A program made the position numbers and the translations under genes. DNA of 64,000 nt from Maribacter polysiphoniae (GTDB taxonomy: Bacteria; Bacteroidota; Bacteroidia; Flavobacteriales; Flavobacteriaceae), in assembly GCF_003148665.1 (NCBI RefSeq), contig NZ_QGGQ01000001.1, positions 513,762 to 577,761 of the forward strand. The letters run 5' to 3'. This document shows positions 35,570-44,785 of this stretch, piece by piece. Under the pieces are notes generated by a model that had not been told where the DNA came from, did no database searches, and saw nothing but the letters and a program-made list of their open reading frames with translations. Each line of letters begins with the position of its first letter. Positions within the stretch are counted from its first letter, which is position 1.

Positions 35570-35692
35570 TGTATTCGTAAATTTGGGAGATTCTGATTGG
35601 GAAGCGATTGCATAATATGCAGATTGCAGTCTATAAACTGAAATTAATTACAGTATTTTTAGAAAAACAAAGTTTAAATTATAGGAATAGTA

Positions 35693-35700
35693 TAATTTTG
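35693..35700 (+). promoter_or_regulatory. Putative -7 box of gdhA
   Basis: TAATTTTG, exact TAnnTTTG match, 48 bases before ATG 35749. It lies inside an in-frame upstream extension, which supports the shorter start. Confidence 0.4.
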
Positions 35701-35748
35701 ACGTTATATTCTAAAATCAATAAAGACAAAAAGCATAATAAGTACTAT

Positions 35749-37092
35749 ATGGAGGCAAAAATCAAAGCATTCATGGATGAGGTAAAGACCAGAAACGGTC
35801 ATGAGCCTGAGTTCATACAAGCAGTACAGGAGGTCGCTGAAACAGTGATTCCGTACATTGCGAGTAATGAGATTTATAATGGAAAGAACATTCTTTTGAG
35901 AATGGTCGAGCCAGAAAGATTGATTTCATTCAGGGTGGCTTGGGTAGATGATAAAGGTGAAATTCACGTGAACCGAGGTTACCGTATTCAAATGAACTCC
36001 GCAATAGGTCCTTACAAAGGAGGGTTGCGTTTTCATCCTTCAGTGAATGCGAGCATTCTTAAGTTCCTCGCCTTTGAACAAGTTTTTAAAAATAGTTTGA
36101 CCACCTTACCCATGGGTGGGGGTAAAGGTGGTTCTGATTTTGACCCGAAAGGAAAATCAGATGACGAAGTAATGCGTTTTTGCCATGCATTCATGCTAGA
36201 GCTGAACAGACATATTGGACCAAATACCGATGTACCGGCAGGTGATATCGGTGTAGGGGCCAGGGAAATTGGATTCCTTTTCGGTATGTATAAGAAAATA
36301 AGAAACGAGTTTACCGGGGTTCTTACAGGAAAAGGCTTGTCTTGGGGTGGTTCTAAAATTCGTCCAGAGGCAACGGGCTATGGTACGGTGTACTTTGCAC
36401 AAAGTATGTTAAAAACCAAGAACAATGATGTTAGCGGTAAAACCGTGGTTATTTCCGGCTCAGGGAACGTTGCCCAATATGCAGCGGAAAAGGTCATACA
36501 ACTTGGAGGAAAGGTTGTGACCATGTCTGATTCCAGCGGATTTATCTACGATAAAGACGGTATCGATGAAGATAAGCTGGCTTTTATCATGGACTTAAAG
36601 AATAACAAGCGTGGCCGTATTTCCGAATATGTAGACACCTATTCCGCTGCTACTTTCCATAAAGGTGAAAAACCATGGGGAGTTAAGTGCGATATCGCAT
36701 TTCCATGTGCGACCCAAAACGAATTGGGCCTTGAACACGCACAACAACTTATGAAAAACGGCTGTATCTGTGTGGTCGAAGGTGCCAATATGCCTTCTAC
36801 AGCAGATGCGATCCATGCTTTTCATAAAGCCAAGATATTATTTGCACCAGGTAAAGCCTCCAATGCGGGTGGTGTAGCCACTTCTGGTTTGGAAATGTCC
36901 CAGAATTCGTTGCGTATCAGCTGGACAAGGGAAGAGGTAGATGAGCGTCTAAAAGGAATTATGTCTGATATTCACGATTCCTGTATTGAATTCGGAAAAG
37001 AGGATGATGGCTATTGCAATTACGTAAAAGGGGCAAATATTGCCGGTTTTGTAAAAGTTGCCGACGCTATGCTCGCCCAAGGGATCATATAA
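35749..37092 (+). CDS. gdhA: NADP-specific glutamate dehydrogenase
   Basis: A 447-residue hexameric enzyme that aminates 2-oxoglutarate to glutamate. IGPYKGGLRFHPSVN, the catalytic-Lys block LTTLPMGGGKGGSDFDPKGK, VPAGDIGVGAREIGFLFG and the Rossmann motif VVISGSGNVAQYAAEK are present. The length is exactly that of the bacterial NADP type. An in-frame extension to 35608 is Lys/Asn-rich, overlaps the promoter box and is not family-like, so ATG 35749 (MEAKIKAFMDEV) is the start. A clean terminator follows. Confidence 0.95.
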   Translation: MEAKIKAFMDEVKTRNGHEPEFIQAVQEVAETVIPYIASNEIYNGKNILLRMVEPERLISFRVAWVDDKGEIHVNRGYRIQMNSAIGPYKGGLRFHPSVNASILKFLAFEQVFKNSLTTLPMGGGKGGSDFDPKGKSDDEVMRFCHAFMLELNRHIGPNTDVPAGDIGVGAREIGFLFGMYKKIRNEFTGVLTGKGLSWGGSKIRPEATGYGTVYFAQSMLKTKNNDVSGKTVVISGSGNVAQYAAEKVIQLGGKVVTMSDSSGFIYDKDGIDEDKLAFIMDLKNNKRGRISEYVDTYSAATFHKGEKPWGVKCDIAFPCATQNELGLEHAQQLMKNGCICVVEGANMPSTADAIHAFHKAKILFAPGKASNAGGVATSGLEMSQNSLRISWTREEVDERLKGIMSDIHDSCIEFGKEDDGYCNYVKGANIAGFVKVADAMLAQGII

Positions 37093-37120
37093 TATTCGAA
37101 CGTTTCAAAATAATCATAAG

Positions 37121-37149
37121 GCCTTCCTGATTTTAGGAAGGCTTTTTTT
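37121..37149 (+). terminator. Intrinsic terminator of gdhA
   Basis: GCCTTCCT (37121-37128) / AGGAAGGC (37135-37142), loop GATTTT, then T7. Confidence 0.88.
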
Positions 37150-37174
37150 ATACGCTGAATCATTTTGATAGTTT

Positions 37175-37182
37175 TATCTTTG
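37175..37182 (+). promoter_or_regulatory. Putative -7 box of recO
   Basis: TATCTTTG, exact TAnnTTTG match, 20 bases before ATG 37203. Confidence 0.4.
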
Positions 37183-37202
37183 AAAACCGCTAAGAGAACA
37201 TC

Positions 37203-37922
37203 ATGCAAGTAACTACCAAGGCTATTGTTTTATCTACCTTAAAATTTGGGGATACTAGTTTGATCGTAAGGGCTTTTACGTTTTCCGACGGATTGAAATC
37301 ATATTTGCTAAAAGGGGTTTTGGCATCCAAAAAAGGGAAGTTGAAATCTGCCTATTTTCAGCCACTTACCCAATTGGAGATAGTCGCCAACCATAAGAAT
37401 AAAGGTACTTTGGAGACGATTCGTGAGGTTAGGGTCTCTTATCCGTATCAATCCCTGCATTTTGATATATCCAAGAATGCCATGTCGCTTTTTTTGGCTG
37501 AAATGTTGACGAATAGTATTCAGGAGGAAGAGTCTAATGAAGGGCTTTTTTACTATGTGGAAAGTGCGCTTCAATGGTTGGATACAAACAACCATATAAC
37601 CAACTTCCATATCTATTTCTTATTGGACCTGACCAAGTATTTAGGCTTTTATCCCGATGTAACCCAAATTTCGAAGGCTTACTTTGATTTACTCGAAGGG
37701 GAGTTTATCGATATGGCCAATTTAAACCCGAATATTTCGGGGGAAAATTTAAATTATTTTAAAAGGTTCTTAGGCACAAATTTTGATGCAATTCATAACG
37801 TCAAGATGAAGAAGGTAGATAGGCAGCAGCTACTACAAACAATAGTCCTTTATTTTGAATTACATTTGCAGGGATTTCGAAAACCCAAGTCTCTGGCTAT
37901 TTTAAATGAAGTTTTCAGTTAA
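37203..37922 (+). CDS. recO: DNA repair protein RecO
   Basis: A 239-residue protein that loads RecA with RecF/RecR and anneals single strands. The N-terminal OB fold has TTKAIVLSTLKFGDTSLIVR and FSDGLKSYLLKGV; the C-terminal helical part has FLLDLTKYLGFYPD. The zinc-finger cysteines found in some RecO proteins are absent, as is usual in Bacteroidetes. It is followed with no gap by a TonB receptor gene, so the two share a transcript. Confidence 0.92.
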   Translation: MQVTTKAIVLSTLKFGDTSLIVRAFTFSDGLKSYLLKGVLASKKGKLKSAYFQPLTQLEIVANHKNKGTLETIREVRVSYPYQSLHFDISKNAMSLFLAEMLTNSIQEEESNEGLFYYVESALQWLDTNNHITNFHIYFLLDLTKYLGFYPDVTQISKAYFDLLEGEFIDMANLNPNISGENLNYFKRFLGTNFDAIHNVKMKKVDRQQLLQTIVLYFELHLQGFRKPKSLAILNEVFS

Positions 37923-37923
37923 T

Positions 37924-40335
37924 ATGGATAAGGTAGTATTCCTTCTATTTTTTTTATTTTTAAATACTGTTACCGCACAAGAAATCAAGGTTCTGGATTA
38001 TTATTCGAAAGAGCCTATCGTAAATGTCGCCGTCTATAACCAGGACAAGTCAAAAGCGGCACTTTCGGATCTTGAAGGGGTTTGTGATATTTCCGTTTTC
38101 TCGGAGAATGAACGAATTACCTTTAAGCATCTTAGTTACGAGGTTCATAAAGCCACAAAAAACCAGTTGTTGAGGAATGGCGCAGAGGTCTTTTTGGTGC
38201 TTAGGCCAGAACAGCTCGATGAGGTGGTCATGTCTATTTCAAAATGGGAACAACAAAAAAAGGATATACCCCATAAGATTGTTGCGCTAAATGCAAGGGC
38301 CATCGCATTTACAAACCCTCAAACCTCGGCGGATCTACTCCAAAACAGTGGTAAGGTATTTGTGCAAAAAAGCCAACTTGGGGGAGGGAGTCCTATGATA
38401 AGGGGTTTCGCGACCAATAGATTGCTGTTGACCGTTGATGGCGTTCGTATGAACAATGCCATATTCCGAGGGGGTAACCTTCAGAATGTCATTTCAATAG
38501 ATCCTTTTAATATTGAGAAGACCGAAGTGATTTTTGGTCCAGGTTCTGTCATCTACGGTAGTGATGCCCTTGGTGGGGTTATGAATTTTTATACCAAAAG
38601 AGCCATTTTCTCCCACAAGGACAGTCTTGAGGTTTCTGGAAACTCGAATCTGAGATATGCCTCGGCCAACAATGAAAGAACTGCCCATTTTGATATTAAC
38701 TTGGGCAAAAAAAAATGGGCCTTTCTAACCGGAGTATCCTATAATTATTTTGATGACTTGAAGATGGGTTCACATGGCCCGGATTCATATAAAAGGGAAA
38801 ATTACGTCACTACCGAAAATGGTCTCGATGTCCTTACGACAAATAGCGACCCTAGAAAACAAGTAAGTACCGGTTACGACCAGTGGAATTTTATGCAGAA
38901 GATCACCCACAAACCTAATAATAATTGGGGATTGGACATGGGATTGTTTTATTCCGAAACTTCCGATTATTCGCGGTACGATAGGTTGATCCGACCCGAC
39001 AAGGAAGGGTCGGGCCTACGGTCTGCTGAATGGTACTACGGCCCCCAGAAATGGTTCATGGGAAATGTACAGTTGAATAAGAAAGGAAAAGGGAAGTTCT
39101 ATGACGGACTTAAAATAACAACGGCATACCAATATTTTGAGGAAAGTAGGAACGATCGGGGATTTCAAGACGCCATTTTATATTCGACAAAGGAAATGGT
39201 TCATGCTTTCTCGACCAATGTTGATTTTGAGAACAAGAAAATTGGGGATCTTCGATTGTATTATGGAGCGTCATATGTTTTAAACAAGGTGGGTTCCGAT
39301 GGTAGTCAGAAGGACATTACCACAAATTCAATATCGGATGCCCCATCGCGGTATCCTGATGGGTCATCATGGCAAACGGCTGCGGCCTATTTGAACGGGG
39401 AGTATAAGGCAAAACCAAACTTCAGCCTGCTCTCAGGATTGCGATATAGTCATGTTTGGATCAATGCTGATTTTGATAAAACCTTTTATCCTTTTCCTTT
39501 TGATGATGCGAATCTCAGTACCGGTGCACTCACTGGTAGTATTGGTTTTAGTTGGTTTCCAAGGGCCAATTTACAGGTAACCTTAAATGGGTCAACAGGG
39601 TTTAGGTCGCCCAATATCGATGATGTGGGAAAGGTTTTTGATTCGGAACCGGGTTCCGTTGTTGTGCCGAATCCTGATTTAGAACCGGAATATGCCTATA
39701 ATATGGAGTTGGGTATACAAAAAAACTATAATGATAAGGTCGTTTTTAAAGGGGCTGCCTTTTACACCTATTTGGTCGACGCCTTGGTGCGCAGGGATTA
39801 TCTGTTCAACGGGGAATCTCAAATTGAATACAATGGTGAATTGAGTACCGTTCAGGCCATGCAAAATGCAGCCAAGGCGTATGTATATGGATTCGAATTC
39901 GGGTTGGAGGCCTTTTTGACAGAAAATATATCATTGGTTTCCAATTTAACGTTGACCGAGGGTATTGAGGAAGAGGAAGATGGCACCGATAGTCCGTCTA
40001 GACATGTGCCCCCCACCTTTGGTGACGTTCATTTTGTGTTTAAAAACCAGAACCTTAAGACCGATTTCTTCCTGAATTTTAATGGGGAAATAGCAAATGA
40101 CGATTTAGCAACCTCTGAGCAGGCGAAAACATATATGTATGCCGAAGATGCTAATGGTTTGCCCTATAGCCCTTCTTGGTATACTTTAAACCTTCGTACC
40201 CAATACCGGTTGAACAAAGGATTTGCGATTACCTGTAGTCTAGAGAATATGACAAATCAGCTCTATCGGTCGTATTCCTCAGGTATAGCGTCCCCAGGAA
40301 CCAATCTTATTTTAGGGGTCGACTATAGTTTTTAA
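37924..40335 (+). CDS. TonB-dependent outer-membrane receptor with N-terminal CarboxypepD_reg-like domain
   Basis: About 803 residues. Signal peptide FLLFFLFLNTVTAQ, then a carboxypeptidase-regulatory-like domain (about 20-100), plug domain (about 120-230: TSADLLQNSGKVFVQKSQLG, GGSPMIRGFATNRLLLTVDG, VIYGSDALGGVMNF) and a 22-strand barrel ending GTNLILGVDYSF. The plug sequence resembles heme/hemoglobin- and siderophore-type receptors more than SusC, and there is no SusD. ATG 37906 would overlap recO; ATG 37924, one base after the recO stop, is preferred. The ligand is unknown. Confidence 0.88.
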   Translation: MDKVVFLLFFLFLNTVTAQEIKVLDYYSKEPIVNVAVYNQDKSKAALSDLEGVCDISVFSENERITFKHLSYEVHKATKNQLLRNGAEVFLVLRPEQLDEVVMSISKWEQQKKDIPHKIVALNARAIAFTNPQTSADLLQNSGKVFVQKSQLGGGSPMIRGFATNRLLLTVDGVRMNNAIFRGGNLQNVISIDPFNIEKTEVIFGPGSVIYGSDALGGVMNFYTKRAIFSHKDSLEVSGNSNLRYASANNERTAHFDINLGKKKWAFLTGVSYNYFDDLKMGSHGPDSYKRENYVTTENGLDVLTTNSDPRKQVSTGYDQWNFMQKITHKPNNNWGLDMGLFYSETSDYSRYDRLIRPDKEGSGLRSAEWYYGPQKWFMGNVQLNKKGKGKFYDGLKITTAYQYFEESRNDRGFQDAILYSTKEMVHAFSTNVDFENKKIGDLRLYYGASYVLNKVGSDGSQKDITTNSISDAPSRYPDGSSWQTAAAYLNGEYKAKPNFSLLSGLRYSHVWINADFDKTFYPFPFDDANLSTGALTGSIGFSWFPRANLQVTLNGSTGFRSPNIDDVGKVFDSEPGSVVVPNPDLEPEYAYNMELGIQKNYNDKVVFKGAAFYTYLVDALVRRDYLFNGESQIEYNGELSTVQAMQNAAKAYVYGFEFGLEAFLTENISLVSNLTLTEGIEEEEDGTDSPSRHVPPTFGDVHFVFKNQNLKTDFFLNFNGEIANDDLATSEQAKTYMYAEDANGLPYSPSWYTLNLRTQYRLNKGFAITCSLENMTNQLYRSYSSGIASPGTNLILGVDYSF

Positions 40336-40342
40336 ATGAAAA

Positions 40343-40367
40343 AACCCTGACGGTCATCGTCAGGGTT
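40343..40367. terminator. Terminator between TonB receptor and LEA-like gene
   Basis: 10-bp stem AACCCTGACG (40343-40352) / CGTCAGGGTT (40358-40367). The T-tract is on the minus strand. The stem is the same as in the terminator at 60403. Confidence 0.8.
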
Positions 40368-40391
40368 CAATACTCTTAATGTGAAAAACGT

Positions 40392-40778
40392 TTAGTTTTT
40401 GATAACGTCTTTAGCATCTTTTGCAGTTTCTTTAACCTTATCAGCAGCGGCGTTACCGGCGTCTTTGGCTTTGTCAACAGCTTCACCGGCTGCATCTTTA
40501 ACGTCTTCACCAACTTCTTTGGCTTTATCAACAGCTTCACCAGCGGCATCTTTTACTTCTTCAGCAGCGTTTTCACCAGCTTCCTTAACACCATCAACAG
40601 CTTCACCAGCTTTGTCCATGGCACTTTCAGCAGCTTCACCTGCAGCATCGGCAGCTTCGCCCATGGCTTCACCAGCTTTTTCTGTGGCTTCACCAGCTTT
40701 TTCGGCAGTTTCCCTGCATGATACAAACGATACGCTCATAGCGAGCATTAAAATTGCACTAAAAATTAATTTTTTCAT
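40392..40778 (-). CDS. LEA-like Ala/Lys/Glu-repeat lipoprotein
   Basis: A 128-residue protein. Signal peptide with lipobox SVSFVSC (C21); the rest is low-complexity amphipathic helix built from Ala, Glu, Lys, Asp and Gly, with no aromatic residues. Units such as VKDAAGEAVDKAKEVGED and VKDAAGEAVDKAKDAGNA repeat almost exactly, and shorter KAGEA units precede them. This is the composition of late-embryogenesis-abundant/YtxH-type proteins linked to desiccation or osmotic stress, here as an outer-membrane or periplasmic lipoprotein. The repeats create an open frame on the opposite strand that is not a gene. Confidence 0.82.
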   Translation of the reverse strand: MKKLIFSAILMLAMSVSFVSCRETAEKAGEATEKAGEAMGEAADAAGEAAESAMDKAGEAVDGVKEAGENAAEEVKDAAGEAVDKAKEVGEDVKDAAGEAVDKAKDAGNAAADKVKETAKDAKDVIKN

Positions 40779-40922
40779 TTTGGATATATTTATTTGATTT
40801 CAATTCAATGGATATACGTAACAGATTGGTTTTTGGATGCTTTATTTTAACATTTATCCAATATACCCCTAACTCGCTGTATTTCATTTGGTATAATATG
40901 AAATAAATTCAATCTAAATTTA

Positions 40923-40930
40923 TAATTTTG
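40923..40930 (+). promoter_or_regulatory. Putative -7 box of ileS
   Basis: TAATTTTG, exact TAnnTTTG match, 33 bases before ATG 40964. I saw no T-box leader. Confidence 0.4.
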
Positions 40931-40963
40931 CAGCCTTATTAAAACAGCAATACCAGAGACACA

Positions 40964-43900
40964 ATGAAGTTTGCCGGATATAAAGGTTTGGATTTACCAA
41001 GAGTTGCAAAAGAAGAACTCCAGTACTGGAAGGAACACTCGATTTTCGAAAAGAGTATTTCCACCAGGGCGGGAAATCCCAGCTATGTATTTTATGAAGG
41101 CCCCCCTTCGGCAAATGGTATGCCGGGAATACATCATGTGATTGCCAGGACCATAAAGGATATCTTTCCCCGCTACAAGACCATGAAGGGTTTTCAGGTC
41201 AAACGAAAAGCTGGATGGGATACCCATGGCCTCCCCATTGAATTGGGAGTTGAAAAGGAATTGGGCATCACCAAGGAAGATATCGGGGTAAAAATATCCG
41301 TTGAAGATTATAATGCAGCCTGTAAAAAGGCCGTGATGCGATATACCGATGTTTGGAATGAAATGACCGAGCGTATTGGCTATTGGGTAGATATGGATGA
41401 TCCCTATATCACTTATAAGTCCAAGTATATGGAGTCGGTTTGGTGGTTGTTAAAACAGATCTATGACAAAGGATTGATTTATAAAGGGTACACCATACAG
41501 CCTTATTCTCCCAAAGCGGGAACAGGGTTAAGTTCCCATGAATTGAATCAACCCGGTACGTATCAAGATACAACCGATACCACTGTCACCGCCCAATTCA
41601 AAGTGTTGAAGGAAACGCTTCCGGATGCGTTCAAAGGAATTGAGGGCGATATCCACATGTTGGCATGGACGACCACCCCATGGACGCTTCCTTCGAATAC
41701 GGCGCTGACCGTAGGGGCCAAGATAGAGTACGTTTTAGTGAAAACATTCAATCAATATACCTTTGAACCCATTCAAGTGGTGCTTGCCAAAAATCTTGTA
41801 GGCAAACAATTCAGTGGTAAGTTTTTCGAGTCAGGTGAGGAAAGTGATTTTTCAAACTATACAAGTGCAGATAAAAAAATCCCTTACAAAATAATTGGAG
41901 AAACAGTACTAGGTAAGGATTTGTTGGGTACCCGTTATGAACAATTGTTGCCCTATACCCTTCCTTATCAAAATCCAGGGAATGCCTTTAGGGTCATTAT
42001 CGGTGATTTTGTTACAACCGAGGATGGTACCGGTATAGTTCATACGGCACCGACATTTGGGGCTGACGATGCCTTGGTAGCAAAACAGGCTACGCCAGAA
42101 GTACCACCGATGTTGGTATTGGATGACAATAAGAACCCTGTGCCCTTGGTGGATCTGCAAGGTAAGTTCAGACCCGAGATGAAGGAGTTGGGTGGTAAAT
42201 ATGTCAAGAATGAGTATTATGATGACGGTACGGCACCCGAACGTTCGGTAGATGTTGAAATAGCAATTAGGCTAAAGGAAGAGAACAAGGCTTTTAAAGT
42301 TGAAAAATATGTCCATAGCTATCCTAACTGTTGGCGTACGGATAAGCCTATACTGTACTACCCATTGGATTCCTGGTTTGTTAAGGTAACCGATGTTAAG
42401 GATCGTATGTTCGAGCTTAACCAAACCATTAATTGGAAACCTAAGGCAACTGGCGAAGGCCGGTTTGGGAACTGGTTGGCCAATGCTAATGACTGGAACC
42501 TTTCCAGATCGCGATATTGGGGTATTCCTTTACCTATTTGGCGTACCGAGGATGGTACAGAGGAAATGATCATAGGTTCGGTTGGGGAGCTTAAGGCTGA
42601 AATGGCTAAAGCCGTTAAGGCGGGGGTTTTGGAAGCTGATATTTTTGACGGGTTTGTCGTTGGCGATATGAGTGAGGAAAATTATGAAAAGATAGACCTT
42701 CATAAGAATATTGTAGATCAAATTACCTTGGTTTCCGCTTCGGGAAAACCCATGAAAAGGGAAAGTGATTTGATAGATGTATGGTTCGATAGTGGATCAA
42801 TGCCCTATGCCCAATGGCATTATCCTTTTGAAAAAAAGGATTTGATCGATAAGGGCCAGACCTTTCCTGCGGATTTCATTGCGGAAGGTGTGGATCAAAC
42901 ACGAGGGTGGTTTTATACCTTGCATGCCATAGCAACAATGGTTTTTGACTCGGTGGCTTATAAGAATGTAGTATCGAATGGATTGGTGCTCGATAAGGAA
43001 GGCAAAAAGATGTCGAAGCGATTGGGCAATGCTGTTGATCCCTTTGAAACCATGGATCTTCATGGGCCCGATGCCACAAGGTGGTATATGATTTCCAATG
43101 CCAATCCTTGGGATAATCTCAAGTTTGATATCGACGGTATCGTTGAGGTAAAACGAAAGTTCTTCGGAACCCTTTATAATACGTATTCATTTTTTGCCTT
43201 GTATGCGAACCTTGACGATTTTAAATATACCGAGGAAGACATTGCATTAAAGGAACGTCCAGAGATAGACCGTTGGATCCTGTCGGAATTGCACACCCTG
43301 ATCAAGAAGGTCGATGAGGCCTATGCGGACTATGAGCCTACCAAGGCAGCTCGTGCCATTTCTGATTATGTACAGGAAAATTTAAGTAACTGGTATGTTC
43401 GTTTATGTAGAAGACGCTTCTGGAAAGGGGAGTATGGGCAGGATAAGATTTCGGCCTACCAAACCTTGTATACCTGTTTGGTCACAGTGGCTAAATTATC
43501 GGCCCCGATAGCACCATTCTTTATGGATCGCTTATATAAGGATATGGCAAATACGACCCATAAGGATGCATTTGAAAGTGTGCATTTGTCGCGTTTTCCT
43601 GAGTATGATGATACTTTTGTAGATAAAGAATTGCAGAGCAAGATGGCTAAGGCACAGACGATTTCGTCCTTGGTGCTTTCGATACGCCAAAAAGAAAAAA
43701 TAAAGGTTCGTCAACCCTTGCAGAAAATCATGATTCCTGTTTTGGATGATCAACAGCGACATGAAATCGAAGCTGTGGCCGACTTGATCATGTCAGAGGT
43801 CAATGTAAAGGAAATTGAATTATTGGACGATGCCTCCGGTATCCTTGTGAAGCAAATAAAACCTAATTTCAAGGTTTTGGGACCAAAATTCGGTAAGGAT

Positions 43901-44368
43901 ATGAAATTGATTGCGCAGGAAGTAGGGGCTTTAGGACAGGAGGATATCCAAAAAATCGAACAAGAGGGCGAAATAACATTACAAATCAATAATAAAAGTA
44001 TTAAATTACAGTTACAGGATGTAGAGATAACCTCCCAGGATATAGAAGGTTGGTTGGTTGCCAGTCAAGGTCCACTTACAGTGGCTTTGGACGTAACCAT
44101 CGACGAAAATCTTAAAAGGGAAGGTATTGCCCGTGAACTGGTAAATAGGATTCAAAATATAAGAAAAGATTCCGGTTACGAAGTTACAGACAGAATTGAC
44201 ATAAGGATTTTGAGAGACGGCCTAGTAGAAAATGCGGTTGAGAGCAACCTTGATTATATTAAGACCGAAACATTAACAGCAGATCTTGTCTTTGAGGACA
44301 CTTTGGAAAATGGCACGGCTATTGCTTTTGACCAAGTGAACACAAGATTGTTTATTGAAAAACACTAA
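40964..44368 (+). CDS. ileS: Isoleucine-tRNA ligase
   Basis: A 1134-residue class I synthetase of the long type usual in Bacteroidetes. The HIGH equivalent is in PSANGMPGIHHVIARTIKD; KMSKR is in KEGKKMSKRLGNAVDPFE. The CP1 editing domain (about 190-390) has WTTTPWTLPSNTAL, the threonine-rich editing pocket. WYVRLCRRRFWKGEYG marks the anticodon-binding domain. The absence of a C-terminal zinc site is consistent with the long type. Followed 2 bases later by the DksA-like gene, so cotranscribed. Confidence 0.96.
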   Translation: MKFAGYKGLDLPRVAKEELQYWKEHSIFEKSISTRAGNPSYVFYEGPPSANGMPGIHHVIARTIKDIFPRYKTMKGFQVKRKAGWDTHGLPIELGVEKELGITKEDIGVKISVEDYNAACKKAVMRYTDVWNEMTERIGYWVDMDDPYITYKSKYMESVWWLLKQIYDKGLIYKGYTIQPYSPKAGTGLSSHELNQPGTYQDTTDTTVTAQFKVLKETLPDAFKGIEGDIHMLAWTTTPWTLPSNTALTVGAKIEYVLVKTFNQYTFEPIQVVLAKNLVGKQFSGKFFESGEESDFSNYTSADKKIPYKIIGETVLGKDLLGTRYEQLLPYTLPYQNPGNAFRVIIGDFVTTEDGTGIVHTAPTFGADDALVAKQATPEVPPMLVLDDNKNPVPLVDLQGKFRPEMKELGGKYVKNEYYDDGTAPERSVDVEIAIRLKEENKAFKVEKYVHSYPNCWRTDKPILYYPLDSWFVKVTDVKDRMFELNQTINWKPKATGEGRFGNWLANANDWNLSRSRYWGIPLPIWRTEDGTEEMIIGSVGELKAEMAKAVKAGVLEADIFDGFVVGDMSEENYEKIDLHKNIVDQITLVSASGKPMKRESDLIDVWFDSGSMPYAQWHYPFEKKDLIDKGQTFPADFIAEGVDQTRGWFYTLHAIATMVFDSVAYKNVVSNGLVLDKEGKKMSKRLGNAVDPFETMDLHGPDATRWYMISNANPWDNLKFDIDGIVEVKRKFFGTLYNTYSFFALYANLDDFKYTEEDIALKERPEIDRWILSELHTLIKKVDEAYADYEPTKAARAISDYVQENLSNWYVRLCRRRFWKGEYGQDKISAYQTLYTCLVTVAKLSAPIAPFFMDRLYKDMANTTHKDAFESVHLSRFPEYDDTFVDKELQSKMAKAQTISSLVLSIRQKEKIKVRQPLQKIMIPVLDDQQRHEIEAVADLIMSEVNVKEIELLDDASGILVKQIKPNFKVLGPKFGKDMKLIAQEVGALGQEDIQKIEQEGEITLQINNKSIKLQLQDVEITSQDIEGWLVASQGPLTVALDVTIDENLKREGIARELVNRIQNIRKDSGYEVTDRIDIRILRDGLVENAVESNLDYIKTETLTADLVFEDTLENGTAIAFDQVNTRLFIEKH

Positions 44369-44370
44369 TT

Positions 44371-44754
44371 ATGGCAGAAGATTTAAAAGTAAGATATTCC
44401 GATAAGGATTTGGCAGAATTCAAAGCTTTGATAGAGGAAAAGATTGTCAAAGCCAAAAGCGATTTGGAGTTGCTAAGGAGTTCCTATATGAACGACGGTA
44501 ATAATGGCACTGATGACACCTCGCCTACATTCAAGGCATTCGAGGAAGGTTCCCAAACCATGAGTAAGGAGGCAAATACGCAGTTGGCCATCCGTCAGGA
44601 GAAGTTCATTCGCGATTTAAAGAATGCCTTATTGCGCATAGAAAACAAAACCTATGGTATCTGTAGGGTTACGGGGAAATTGATCAATAAGGATCGATTG
44701 AAATTGGTTCCCCATGCCACGCTGAGTATCGAGGCTAAAAATATGCAAAAATAA
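44371..44754 (+). CDS. TraR/DksA-family protein with degenerate zinc finger
   Basis: A 127-residue DksA/TraR-like protein. A coiled-coil region covers about residues 12-90, with the C4 zinc-finger region at the end: YGICRVTGKLI and PHATLSIEAK. Only C98 of the four expected cysteines remains; T101, S119 and A122 occupy the other three positions, so zinc binding is not expected. DksA proteins act in the RNA polymerase secondary channel with ppGpp. Homologues of this cysteine-poor type follow ileS in related bacteria as far as I recall. A terminator follows directly. Confidence 0.87.
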   Translation: MAEDLKVRYSDKDLAEFKALIEEKIVKAKSDLELLRSSYMNDGNNGTDDTSPTFKAFEEGSQTMSKEANTQLAIRQEKFIRDLKNALLRIENKTYGICRVTGKLINKDRLKLVPHATLSIEAKNMQK

Positions 44755-44758
44755 TACG

Positions 44759-44782
44759 AACGCCCTTTTGGGCGTTTTTTTT
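44759..44782 (+). terminator. Intrinsic terminator after ileS-dksA
   Basis: AACGCCC (44759-44765) / GGGCGTT (44770-44776), TTTT loop, then T-run to 44782. It ends 4 bases before the ATG of the next gene, an extremely tight spacing. Confidence 0.88.
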
Positions 44783-44785
44783 CGA

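Noticed and set aside
35608-35748. 47-residue N-terminal extension of glutamate dehydrogenase
   Set aside because: Contains a TAnnTTTG promoter box, is not similar to the family, and ATG 35749 gives the standard 447-residue length.
40399-40797. 132-residue Ala/Ser/Pro-rich open frame on the plus strand
   Set aside because: It is the mirror of the repeat codons of the LEA-like lipoprotein on the other strand, which has a proper signal peptide, lipobox and terminator.
40779-40963. T-box leader upstream of ileS
   Set aside because: No specifier loop, T-box sequence or terminator/antiterminator is visible, and T-boxes are not expected in this phylum.
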